Below, piece by piece: positions 1-6,472 of a stretch of DNA of 14,661 bases (position 1 is its first letter; every line of letters starts with the position of its first letter). Location of the stretch: the NCBI GenBank assembly GCA_036264445.1, contig DATAQW010000084.1, positions 1 through 14,661 on the forward strand, in the 5' to 3' direction. The notes beneath the pieces were generated by a model. It was not told where the DNA came from. It saw only the letters and a list, made by a program, of their open reading frames with translations, and ran no database searches. The stretch comes from Pseudacidobacterium sp036264445 (lineage in GTDB: Bacteria; Acidobacteriota; Terriglobia; Terriglobales; Acidobacteriaceae). A program made the position numbers and the translations under genes.

Positions 1-1818
1 TTTCAATGAGTGATTGCCTCTAAGCATTGTCCAGTTGTTGACGCCTTGGAACTGATCTTCCTTTTGGGTTGTCGGGCAGTTGCAGCGAGTAATGTTCAAG
101 CCCGAGCCATATTGTGCGCCCTGGCTTTGAGGGTTACTCGGGTTCTGGTTGAAGTTGCCGGCAGTCGATGCGACGTCGGTGATATTGAAGCCGGAAGCAC
201 CCGACGTGAAACGGTCACCAAAATTCACCCCCGGGATGCCCAGGTTCTGTGCAAATGCCTCGCCCTGGTCATATTTGCCAGTAATGATGTTGTAGCGGAA
301 ATAGCCTAGCCTGAAGTCTGTAAGAAGTGTGGTTTTGATGGCAATATCTGCGCCGGCGGCCAGACTGTCGTTTGCTCCAGTCGATGTGCCGCCGAAGCCA
401 TTCAGGCCGAAACCAGCGCCGCCGGCTTCGCCAAACAATGTGCTGCCGCTCAATGTGTCAGTAAAGCGGCTGAAACGTTCGAAGACGTGAATCTTGTCGG
501 TTGCCGTCCAGTCAACACGCTGATCCCATTGATCATTGTTGAACAAGCCATTTCCGCTACCCGCATAGTTGGCCTGCAAACTGGAAAGGGATCCAATCGA
601 GCCTCTGTTGGGTTGATATGGCTGCAAAAGCTTGAAAAGATTGAGGGCTGGCTGCGAGAGCTGATTCGCTGGAATGACATTGTTGGGGTATGCCGTGCCT
701 GTTTGATCGTAGATGAGAGCACCTCCGCCGGCAAGAACCTGTGCATACTCACTGAAGTCACAACCCTGGACCGTGCCGGCATTGGGAGCTGACTGCCCTA
801 AACACGTTGCGATTAAGTGCGCTGAGGGAACGGTCATGATGGCAGAACTGCCAAGTTTCTGGCGCAAGCCCTGATAGTCACCAAAGAAAAACAGTTTGTC
901 TCTGAGGATGGGTCCGCCAATGGAGCCGCCAAACTGGTTGTAGAGACCGGGGGGAATGAACCTGTTTGTTACAGGATTACGCGTGGACTGCGAGAAGGGA
1001 TCGCGCGCGAGATTGGCATTGCTTTGGCGATAGTAGAACGCGCTGCCGTGGAAGCTATTCGACCCGGACTTGGTTTGCGCTGTCATTACTGCGGATACAG
1101 CTTTGCCGAACTCAGCGTCAAAGTTTTGCGTTGCGATTTTTGCTTCTGTCACCGCGTCGAGCGGGGGGTTTATGACGATGATACCGAGAATCGGATCCTG
1201 ATTATCTGTGCCGTCAAGCTCATAAGCTACGCCGCCGAAGGCCTGTCCGTCGATCTGGATTTGCTGGCTGCCTTGCGGGTTCTCGTCCGCGGCGTGTGAC
1301 CAGCTCAGCGCCTGCGCTCCGGGAAGCAGTAATTGGAGGCTGGTGAAGTTGCGGTTCGCTAAAGGAAGATCAGAAACGGTCTGAGTGCTGAAAACTGTCG
1401 AGACGTCGGCGCGATCTGTTTTCAGCACGGGGATTGAATCAGCGCTTACTGTGACAGTCTGCGATGCGCCTCCAACCGTGAGTTGCGCGTCAACTCTCGG
1501 CGAGGTGTCGGCGAAGACTTGAATGCCTGTTGCTTGAAACGTCTGGAAGCCGGACGCATTCACCTGCACATCGTATTTATCCGGAATCAGATGCTCAGCA
1601 GTGTATGTGCCGGATTCATTCGTCTGGACAGTGATGCTTGTGCCTTTTGATTCATCTGTAACCGTAACTGTGGCATTCGGCACGACTGCGCCAGTGTTGT
1701 CCGTTACAGTGCCGTAGATGGAGCCGTAAACTGCCTGAGCATGGGATGAAAAGGGAAGAAGGGCTAAGACAGCAGCACCCAAGCCGCAGGCAAGGGCCTT
1801 GCATACTCGCGTGATCAT
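1..1818 (-). CDS. TonB-dependent receptor, Oar-like, with carboxypeptidase-regulatory-like N-terminus (partial, 3' end outside window)
   Basis: The frame reads without a stop from the ATG at 1818 to the window edge, giving the first 606 residues. Residues 1-28 form a signal peptide (MITRVCKAL, a hydrophobic stretch, then SHAQA). Residues about 31-115 look like a carboxypeptidase-regulatory-like beta-sandwich (GTVTDNTGAVVPNATVTV, then NESGTYTAEHLIPDKYDV). A TonB plug follows at about 130-235 (STVFSTQTVSDLPLANRN, QIQIDGQAFGG, YELDGTDNQDP, AEFGKAVSAVMTAQTKSGSN), then the start of an outer-membrane barrel (FHGSAFYYRQS, GGSIGGPILRDKLFFFGDYQG). This order is typical of the Oar-like receptors that are expanded in Acidobacteriota, where complete proteins usually exceed 1000 residues. 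Such proteins take up or bind large substrates at the outer membrane; the ligand cannot be read from sequence. The ATG at 1818 is chosen because GGGAG lies about 7 nt upstream and the signal peptide begins there. It appears to be transcribed alone from the promoter at 2027-2056. Confidence 0.93.
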   Translation of the reverse strand, partial: MITRVCKALACGLGAAVLALLPFSSHAQAVYGSIYGTVTDNTGAVVPNATVTVTDESKGTSITVQTNESGTYTAEHLIPDKYDVQVNASGFQTFQATGIQVFADTSPRVDAQLTVGGASQTVTVSADSIPVLKTDRADVSTVFSTQTVSDLPLANRNFTSLQLLLPGAQALSWSHAADENPQGSQQIQIDGQAFGGVAYELDGTDNQDPILGIIVINPPLDAVTEAKIATQNFDAEFGKAVSAVMTAQTKSGSNSFHGSAFYYRQSNANLARDPFSQSTRNPVTNRFIPPGLYNQFGGSIGGPILRDKLFFFGDYQGLRQKLGSSAIMTVPSAHLIATCLGQSAPNAGTVQGCDFSEYAQVLAGGGALIYDQTGTAYPNNVIPANQLSQPALNLFKLLQPYQPNRGSIGSLSSLQANYAGSGNGLFNNDQWDQRVDWTATDKIHVFERFSRFTDTLSGSTLFGEAGGAGFGLNGFGGTSTGANDSLAAGADIAIKTTLLTDFRLGYFRYNIITGKYDQGEAFAQNLGIPGVNFGDRFTSGASGFNITDVASTAGNFNQNPSNPQSQGAQYGSGLNITRCNCPTTQKEDQFQGVNNWTMLRGNHSLK

Positions 1819-1878
1819 AATGGTCTCCCGAAATACTTACTGCCGTTATTTTTCTGCTCTCTTAGTACTGTCTTTGTC

Positions 1879-1896
1879 CCTTTCCATCTGGAAAGG
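1879..1896 (-). repeat. 18-bp inverted repeat / hairpin in the receptor leader
   Basis: CCTTTCCA, two bases, TGGAAAGG: perfect 8-bp arms. In the minus-strand RNA this folds as a 7-bp stem with a 4-nt loop, about 60-80 nt before the receptor ATG. No U-run follows, so it is not an ordinary terminator. It may be a binding site or a leader RNA structure. The rest of 1819-2155 (337 nt without a gene) holds only the second repeat, the promoter and a GGGAG ribosome-binding site. Confidence 0.5.
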
Positions 1897-1933
1897 CACT
1901 ACGAAGAGGGCGGTCTCTCTTTCACCTGCTGAA

Positions 1934-1946
1934 GACGAATTTCGTC
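1934..1946 (-). repeat. 13-bp inverted repeat in the receptor leader
   Basis: GACGAA, one central base, TTCGTC. It lies about 115-130 nt upstream of the receptor start, inside the predicted untranslated leader. In RNA it could form a short 5-bp hairpin. It could be an operator or simply a small hairpin; no regulator can be named. Confidence 0.4.
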
Positions 1947-2026
1947 AAATACATTCAGGTACAGCGGGACTGCTCACTGCTCGATTTCTATATGTGTCAG
2001 CGGTGCGCTGCCCCTGACGAGCCGCC

Positions 2027-2056
2027 ACTATAGCTATGGCAAGAAGGGATTGTCAA
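2027..2056 (-). promoter_or_regulatory. Sigma70-type promoter for the TonB-dependent receptor
   Basis: On the minus strand a perfect -35 box TTGACA (2056-2051) is followed after 18 nt by TATAGT (2032-2027), five of six matches to the -10 consensus. Transcription would start near 2020, leaving a leader of about 200 nt before the receptor ATG at 1818. This is the best promoter-like pair I can see in the window. It rests on sequence match only. Confidence 0.6.
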
Positions 2057-2155
2057 GAAATGTAAAGGACGATGAACCTATATTGACAGCGTGAAACTGA
2101 TTGATGACAGAGTGCTCGATAGTAAAAGCATTTAGTCCAGGTTCGTTCAGGGATG

Positions 2156-3817
2156 TTAATGCGCGCTGCCACAGCGTTTTTCACCGCTGGTAATTGCAAG
2201 AGCGAACTCACGCGCTTGAGAGTTATCCGGCGAGAACAAAAGCAGACGGCGGAGCGTCTGCTCTGCATCAGCAGTATTGCCTAAAGCGCATTGCATCGCA
2301 GCCAGGTCATAGTCGGCTGTAACTTGTACCGGATCATGTAGGAAGACGGATTCAAGCAGGTGTATCGCGCCGGCTGTATCACCTTCCTGAGCGCGCAAAA
2401 TCGCCAGATTTCCCGCGGCAATACTGTTCAGAGAATCATCTTTGAGCGCCATTTGGTATTCCTGTTCCGCCTTCGCTTTTTCTCCCTTGATTTGCTCAAG
2501 GAATCCAACCTGCGTGTGCAGTTGCGGATCGGGCATGCTGTTGCCGGCAGATGACTCAGCTGCTTGCAATAGCCCCAGTGCTTGCTCAAGAGCGAACTTG
2601 TCTCCATGGAGCGCCATCTGCGCATAGGCAAGGCCATACTCGCGCGGGGTTGCAGCCGAATTGCCTATTGCCGTCAGCTCGCTGGATTTCTGCGCGGAGC
2701 TTTCCAGTGTGTTTGCAGACACACGTTGAATGCGGTGATCAGTCGCCTGTTCGTGCGCAATGTCTTCCGTAGACTGACGAGGCATGTGACATGACGCGCA
2801 GTCTGGATTTTCGGGGTGATGGTTTGCGACGAACGCAGTGTCATTGTGACAGATGATGCATTTGCTGCGGTAATAGGCGACGCGTTCTTCCGGCCCAGGA
2901 GAGCGGTGAGGATCGTGGCACGTCGTACATGTGAGCCGATCGCCGCTCTGCTGTTTGCATTTGCTTTCAAGCAGCGCTTCCCACTGGCTGGTGGCGCGGC
3001 CTGATGGGCCTTCTTCACCTTTATGAACAAAAAAGGCAACGTGATCAAAAAGATTGTCGCCTGGATGGTAGGAAGTCAAGCTGTGACCCCGACGGGCGAT
3101 TGCTGATTCGCCTTCGACATGACATTGCAAACAGACAGAGTCGCGGCGCGCTGCATCGAGCCTGGCAGGATTCAGGATTGGGCCTTTGCCATTCTGTGCC
3201 AGATGTACTGATACATCTCCGTGACAAGAGGCGCAACCGATGCCGTTATGCAAGAACGGCGCGCCTGCAAAATGGTTTCTGCTTCCAGGCAGCGATGGCT
3301 GCACATCGCTGGCATGGCAGTGCAAACATCCCGGATCGACGGGAAGAGTCAGCGGCATTTCCTTGGCATGAAGGTAGTTCGGAGTCATATCCCAGATATG
3401 CTTCTTTGCATACCAGTTCACGGGAATCTCGAACCAGTATCCATCCCGCTGAAAGAGATATGTGCGGCCACGTCTTCCAGATCCCAGGTAGTAAAGCAAT
3501 TCCTGCTCGCCATCGAGGGAATGAGCAGGCACATCACTGGAACGATGGTAGGAAAGCCATGCTTTGCCGTCCTTCAGGAACAGGCGATAGCGGATTCCGG
3601 AATCAGCATGTATGAAATCGCCAGGGATGAGTCCGTTAACTGCGGCTCCGCTGGCACGCGCCATGGGTGTGCGCTCATAGTCTGTATAGATTTGCTGGTG
3701 GCATCTTGCGCACGCAGCGTCGGTATTTTCTGGTGGAGCTGCAGCTAAAGGACGCAGAGCAGCCGAAATTGCAAAGGCAAAAACCAGAGCGTGAAGGAAG
3801 GATTTCTTTCGCCGCAT
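2156..3817 (-). CDS. Seven-heme c-type cytochrome with C-terminal TPR repeats
   Basis: From the ATG at 3817 this is 553 residues. A Sec signal peptide opens it (MRRKKSFLHALVFAFAISAA, ending near LAAA). Seven CXXCH heme-binding motifs follow at about residues 36-40, 164-168, 195-199, 229-233, 297-301, 320-324 and 340-344 (CARCH, CLHCH, CASCH, CLQCH, CTTCH, CIICH, CASCH). The long gap between the first and second holds a heme-free segment rich in aromatic residues. Residues about 395-540 are helical TPR-like repeats (EYGLAYAQMALHGD, EKAKAEQEYQMALKDD, NLAILRAQEGDTAGAIHLLE, DLAAMQCALGNTADAEQTLR). It resembles the cytochrome c554-like multiheme proteins with TPR tails found in Acidobacteriota. It should carry electrons outside the cytoplasm; partners are unknown. 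A GTG at 3832 would add five residues, but the AGGTGAG at 3835-3829 serves the ATG, with slightly long spacing, and the signal peptide starts cleanly there. Last gene of the probable operon. Confidence 0.9.
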   Translation of the reverse strand: MRRKKSFLHALVFAFAISAALRPLAAAPPENTDAACARCHQQIYTDYERTPMARASGAAVNGLIPGDFIHADSGIRYRLFLKDGKAWLSYHRSSDVPAHSLDGEQELLYYLGSGRRGRTYLFQRDGYWFEIPVNWYAKKHIWDMTPNYLHAKEMPLTLPVDPGCLHCHASDVQPSLPGSRNHFAGAPFLHNGIGCASCHGDVSVHLAQNGKGPILNPARLDAARRDSVCLQCHVEGESAIARRGHSLTSYHPGDNLFDHVAFFVHKGEEGPSGRATSQWEALLESKCKQQSGDRLTCTTCHDPHRSPGPEERVAYYRSKCIICHNDTAFVANHHPENPDCASCHMPRQSTEDIAHEQATDHRIQRVSANTLESSAQKSSELTAIGNSAATPREYGLAYAQMALHGDKFALEQALGLLQAAESSAGNSMPDPQLHTQVGFLEQIKGEKAKAEQEYQMALKDDSLNSIAAGNLAILRAQEGDTAGAIHLLESVFLHDPVQVTADYDLAAMQCALGNTADAEQTLRRLLLFSPDNSQAREFALAITSGEKRCGSAH

Positions 3818-3831
3818 AACGGGATGACTCA

Positions 3832-3863
3832 CCTGTATACCACTGCGTGCAATGGTATACAGG
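3832..3863 (-). repeat. 32-bp near-perfect palindrome over the cytochrome translation start region
   Basis: Arms CCTGTATACCA and TGGTATACAGG (11 bp each) surround a 10-nt centre that continues the symmetry as TGC/GCA after one mismatch (3843/3852). It begins 6 nt after the stop codon of the SAM hydrolase gene and ends on the Shine-Dalgarno-like AGG of the cytochrome gene. Each arm contains the self-complementary core GTATAC, like sites bound by FadR-type GntR repressors (the UxuR site is built on TTGGTATACCAA; known from other bacteria). As RNA it would be a strong hairpin hiding the ribosome-binding site. No T-run follows, so an intrinsic terminator is unlikely. Confidence 0.7.
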
Positions 3864-3869
3864 CGACGT

Positions 3870-4799
3870 TTACTGCTTTTTGGGGATTGTCAAATCAGCT
3901 GGCGGCTTTACCTTGTACGTTTCAGAAAAATTCCCCTGATCGATCCCCAGACTCAGTCGTCCGCGAGAATCGATATAGAACAATGGCTTGCCGACAGGAA
4001 CATCGCTGAAGGTCTTCTTGAACGGGAACTCATATTTCTTACCCTCAAGTGTCACCGGGACGGTGTCTCCGATTTGATAGCCAAGCTGCGCGAAAGTTTC
4101 AGCGGGCACATTCAGCACAAGATTTCCAAAAGGCCCGTCTGTACCGATGACTTGTCCGTGCAGGCCGTTGTCGTCGGCGGTTGCCGAGCGGAGGTCCAGC
4201 CGCACCAACTTGGACACATCGAGTTCCGGACCGGCCTGTGTCCAATCATCGCCGCGCGCGAGATGCGCTCCTGCTGGCGAGAAAATGTCGCGTCCATGAA
4301 ATGTTGATGAGAGCTTCGCGCCAATCATCCATTGCGGGTTGGTGATCTCGCGCGCGGCTTCGATGCCGTCGCGGTCCTGAACGATGGTCAGCATGCCATT
4401 GTCCGGCACGACAAAATATTGTCCAGCTTTCGATTTTGCAATGATTGCTTTCCGCGTGCTGCCAACTCCTGGATCGATAACCCCGACAAAGACAGCGTCT
4501 TTGGGAAAGTACGGCGTTGAACCGGCAAGAAAACGCGCGGCTTCAGCAATATTGAATGGAGTGACCTGATGAGTTATGTCAATAATCTGCACGCCGGGAG
4601 CGATGCCGTTCATTACTGCTTTGCAGATGCCTACGGCGTCATCACGCACCTCGAAATCCGTTATGAAGCCGATGGTGCGTAATTGCGGCGATGGTGATGT
4701 GGCTGCCGCAGGCTCTGTGCTACGGCAGGCTGCAATAGAAAAGCATAGCCCTGAGAGAACTAAAAACGTGGCAAGATGCTTGCGCAGAGAAACCAGCAT
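3870..4799 (-). CDS. S-adenosyl-L-methionine hydrolase (DUF62 / SAM hydroxide adenosyltransferase), predicted lipoprotein
   Basis: This family cleaves SAM with water into adenosine and methionine and is related to fluorinase and chlorinase. From the ATG at 4799 the protein has 309 residues. Family motifs are TDFEVRDDAVG (about 47-57), IDITHQVTPFNI, FVGVIDPGVGSTRK, VVPDNGMLT, STFHGRDIFSPAGAHLARG and, near the C-terminus, DSRGRLSLGIDQGNFSE. The catalytic Asp-Arg-His triad known from the Pyrococcus enzyme is present as D109, R116 and H168 with the same spacing (7 and 52 residues). The N-terminus is unusual: MLVSLRKHLATFLVLSGL, then SIAAC with Cys25, a lipoprotein signal peptide and lipobox. Start: GGAG lies 8 nt before the ATG at 4799 but only 2 nt before the in-frame ATG at 4805. 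It lies 54 nt after the YkgJ-type gene, so co-transcription is likely. Family call firm; export is inferred. Confidence 0.9.
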   Translation of the reverse strand: MLVSLRKHLATFLVLSGLCFSIAACRSTEPAAATSPSPQLRTIGFITDFEVRDDAVGICKAVMNGIAPGVQIIDITHQVTPFNIAEAARFLAGSTPYFPKDAVFVGVIDPGVGSTRKAIIAKSKAGQYFVVPDNGMLTIVQDRDGIEAAREITNPQWMIGAKLSSTFHGRDIFSPAGAHLARGDDWTQAGPELDVSKLVRLDLRSATADDNGLHGQVIGTDGPFGNLVLNVPAETFAQLGYQIGDTVPVTLEGKKYEFPFKKTFSDVPVGKPLFYIDSRGRLSLGIDQGNFSETYKVKPPADLTIPKKQ

Positions 4800-4853
4800 G
4801 GGCATATCTCCGAAGAGGGATCAGTGGTGTTTGTATGACTTTATCAGGAGAAG

Positions 4854-5453
4854 CTAGCGAAGCAATGCGAAAGCAACGATGGTGTTTCCATGGATGCCTG
4901 TCGTTGTTTCGGCTTCTGCCGTGAGCTTCGCTTCTAATGCATCTGTTTCCAGATGCATTTCGCAGGCAGCAATCTCTTCATCTGTGGCGCCGTGATAGCA
5001 AAGATCGCAAACACCCAGTCCATCTTCAGAGCGCACGGGTGGGCCGAAGACGCGGCAGGTCATCGGTCGCGCGGCATAGAGATCGCACATGCCTGTTTCC
5101 GGATCAAGCACGGGACAGGGTTCTTCGTTCGCGAAGTTCTCAAATCGTTCCTCGGCTTCGGGTGACGCATCAAGCAAACCGGTTTGTGTATTGCCGGGAA
5201 AATCGGCAGCAATGCGAACGACGTATGCTTGTGCTCGCTGACGGACTTGTGCTGCTCGCTGCGGGTCATTCCGCTCAAGCTGATGAAGTCCGTCACGAAG
5301 ACGCAGCGCATCCAGTTGGTGGATTGCGAATGCGCCAATGCAGCACTGTGTGCACCCCGAACGGCAGACGAGCCACTCGCCACTGCGCCGTGCGGCATCG
5401 GCCAGCGCGGCATCTACGATTTGTACGAGTTGACTGTCACGCGCAGGAAGCAT
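4854..5453 (-). CDS. YkgJ-family cysteine-cluster protein (putative Zn/Fe chelating)
   Basis: A 199-residue protein of the YkgJ / CxxCxxCC type. The Cys cluster is VCRSGCTQCC (Cys30, 34, 37, 38), followed by EEPCPVLD (Cys113), GMCDLYAARPMTCRVFGPP (Cys123, 133) and GVCDLCYHG (Cys149, 152). The family is annotated as binding zinc or an iron-sulfur cluster, and its role is poorly known. There is no signal peptide or membrane segment, so it should be cytoplasmic. A helical stretch (about 46-80) separates the clusters. It is the first gene of the minus-strand group with the SAM hydrolase and cytochrome. No Shine-Dalgarno precedes the ATG at 5453; a TTGACA sits at 5496-5491 with a poor -10 after it, which would give a very short leader. 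Confidence 0.85.
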   Translation of the reverse strand: MLPARDSQLVQIVDAALADAARRSGEWLVCRSGCTQCCIGAFAIHQLDALRLRDGLHQLERNDPQRAAQVRQRAQAYVVRIAADFPGNTQTGLLDASPEAEERFENFANEEPCPVLDPETGMCDLYAARPMTCRVFGPPVRSEDGLGVCDLCYHGATDEEIAACEMHLETDALEAKLTAEAETTTGIHGNTIVAFALLR

Positions 5454-5467
5454 AGTTCGAAAAAGGA

Positions 5468-5496
5468 CGAATTTGATCGGATTTTTTTCGTGTCAA
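5468..5496 (-). promoter_or_regulatory. Possible promoter for the YkgJ - SAM hydrolase - cytochrome group
   Basis: On the minus strand a perfect TTGACA (5496-5491) is followed by AT-rich sequence, but the best -10 at 16-17 nt spacing (AAATTC or AATTCG) is weak. A start near 5462 would give a leader of only about 10 nt, consistent with the missing ribosome-binding site of the first gene. Low confidence because of the -10. Confidence 0.3.
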
Positions 5497-5531
5497 CATA
5501 GAACTGAGAGGGATATGTAACCTCTAAGCGT

Positions 5532-5559
5532 TTGGAAGACCACCTCTTTTCACGATACT
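5532..5559 (+). promoter_or_regulatory. Possible promoter for the beta-barrel / multicopper oxidase operon
   Basis: TTGGAA (5532-5537), 16 nt, GATACT (5554-5559): four of six matches in each box. Transcription would start near 5566, about 19 nt before the first candidate start at 5585. It lies in the 131-nt divergent gap shared with the YkgJ-type gene. Confidence 0.35.
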
Positions 5560-5584
5560 CCTCAAGACCGCACGTTCTCTGAAG

Positions 5585-6472
5585 ATGGGAGATTGCTTGC
5601 TGCGAGACATCCTTTGGCGAAAGCTAAAACGCAGGCGTTACTATCTCGTTTGTGTTGCCTGTTCTTTATTTAGTGTTAGTGTGGTCAGGCCACTTGCAGC
5701 ACAGGACAACTACGAGATTCAGGTATATGGCGCTGAAACCGTCGCGCCCAGGACCACCATGCTGGAACTGCATAGCAACTTTACAGTAGATGGATCGAAG
5801 CCTCTTCCGGGATCAGAGTACACCGCTGACGGTACATATCCAACGAATCACGCTTTGCATGAAACGATTGAGATTACTCAGGGACTGACAAGCTGGTCTG
5901 AAGTTGGTTTCTACATTTTCACCAGTTCGCGCAGTGGGCAGGGCGTTCAATGGGTAGGGGACCACATCCGTCCGCGCGTACGCGTGCCTGACAGCTGGCA
6001 CTGGCCTGTGGGAGTAAGTTTGTCTACCGAGGTCGGTTATCAGCGCCGTCGTTTTTCTACCGATACGTGGACGTGGGAGATTCGCCCTATTGTTGATAAG
6101 CAAATTGGCCGCTGGTATTTCGCGGTGAATCCAGCGTTTGAGCGTTCCTTTCATGGTCCGGGCACGTCGCAGGGTGTGGGTTTCTCACCCGACGCAAAAA
6201 TCAGCTATGACTTTACCAAAGTCATCACAGGCGGCCTGGAATACTACGCATCGTTCGGGGAGATCGGGAATTTTTATAACTTCCATAATCAGCAGCAGCA
6301 ATTTTTTCCGGCAATTGATCTGAATGTTTCTCCTAACTGGGAGATTAATTTTGGCGTCGGCTTTGGCCCGACGGCGAGCACGGACCATCTGATCGTGAAA
6401 GCTATTATTGGTAGAAGGTTTGACTGGTCAGGCCACCACCATGAACACGGCAGTTCCGCGAGTGTGCAATGA
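5585..6472 (+). CDS. Exported probable outer-membrane beta-barrel protein with His-rich C-terminus
   Basis: 295 residues from the ATG at 5585. The N-terminus is charged (WRKLKRRR) followed by a hydrophobic segment and a cleavage-like site at RPLAAQ (about residue 40). The rest is rich in aromatic and alternating polar/apolar stretches with Gly, as in small beta-barrels (TSWSEVGFYIF, VGVSLSTEVGYQRRRF, RWYFAVNPAFERSF, DAKISYDFTKVITGGLEYYASF, WEINFGVGFGPT, LIVKAIIGRRF). The last strand ends almost at the C-terminus, followed by GHHHEHG (283-289), a likely metal-binding tail. I do not recognise the family with certainty; it resembles hypothetical barrel proteins and is placed like CopB, the outer-membrane partner of copper oxidases. 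Its stop overlaps the oxidase start by 4 nt (ATGA), so the two are translationally coupled. Start uncertain: GGGAG at 5587-5591 could instead serve a TTG at 5597. Function is inferred from context only. Confidence 0.7.
   Translation: MGDCLLRDILWRKLKRRRYYLVCVACSLFSVSVVRPLAAQDNYEIQVYGAETVAPRTTMLELHSNFTVDGSKPLPGSEYTADGTYPTNHALHETIEITQGLTSWSEVGFYIFTSSRSGQGVQWVGDHIRPRVRVPDSWHWPVGVSLSTEVGYQRRRFSTDTWTWEIRPIVDKQIGRWYFAVNPAFERSFHGPGTSQGVGFSPDAKISYDFTKVITGGLEYYASFGEIGNFYNFHNQQQQFFPAIDLNVSPNWEINFGVGFGPTASTDHLIVKAIIGRRFDWSGHHHEHGSSASVQ

Noticed and set aside
10..1299. Plus-strand open frames across the receptor region
   Set aside because: The minus strand is continuously open for 606 codons with a signal peptide, regulatory-like domain and plug; the plus frames are shadows.
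1819..2020. Cobalamin riboswitch before the TonB-dependent receptor
   Set aside because: Only a GGGAGACC resembling part of a B12 box is present, and it is the ribosome-binding region; the rest of the consensus is absent.
3004..3748. Long plus-strand open frames (203 and 175 residues) opposite the cytochrome gene
   Set aside because: They lie entirely antisense to a gene with seven CXXCH motifs and have no domain, signal peptide or ribosome-binding site of their own.
3870..4799. Fluorinase or chlorinase instead of SAM hydrolase
   Set aside because: The Asp-Arg-His triad at the hydrolase spacing fits SAM hydrolases; nothing nearby suggests halogenated product synthesis.
4937..5455. 172-residue plus-strand frame opposite the YkgJ-type gene
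   Set aside because: Arg/His-rich composition typical of antisense shadow; the minus-strand frame has the conserved Cys clusters.
5507..5525. Inverted repeat AGAGG / CCTCT between the divergent genes
   Set aside because: Only 5-bp arms with a 9-nt spacer; expected by chance.
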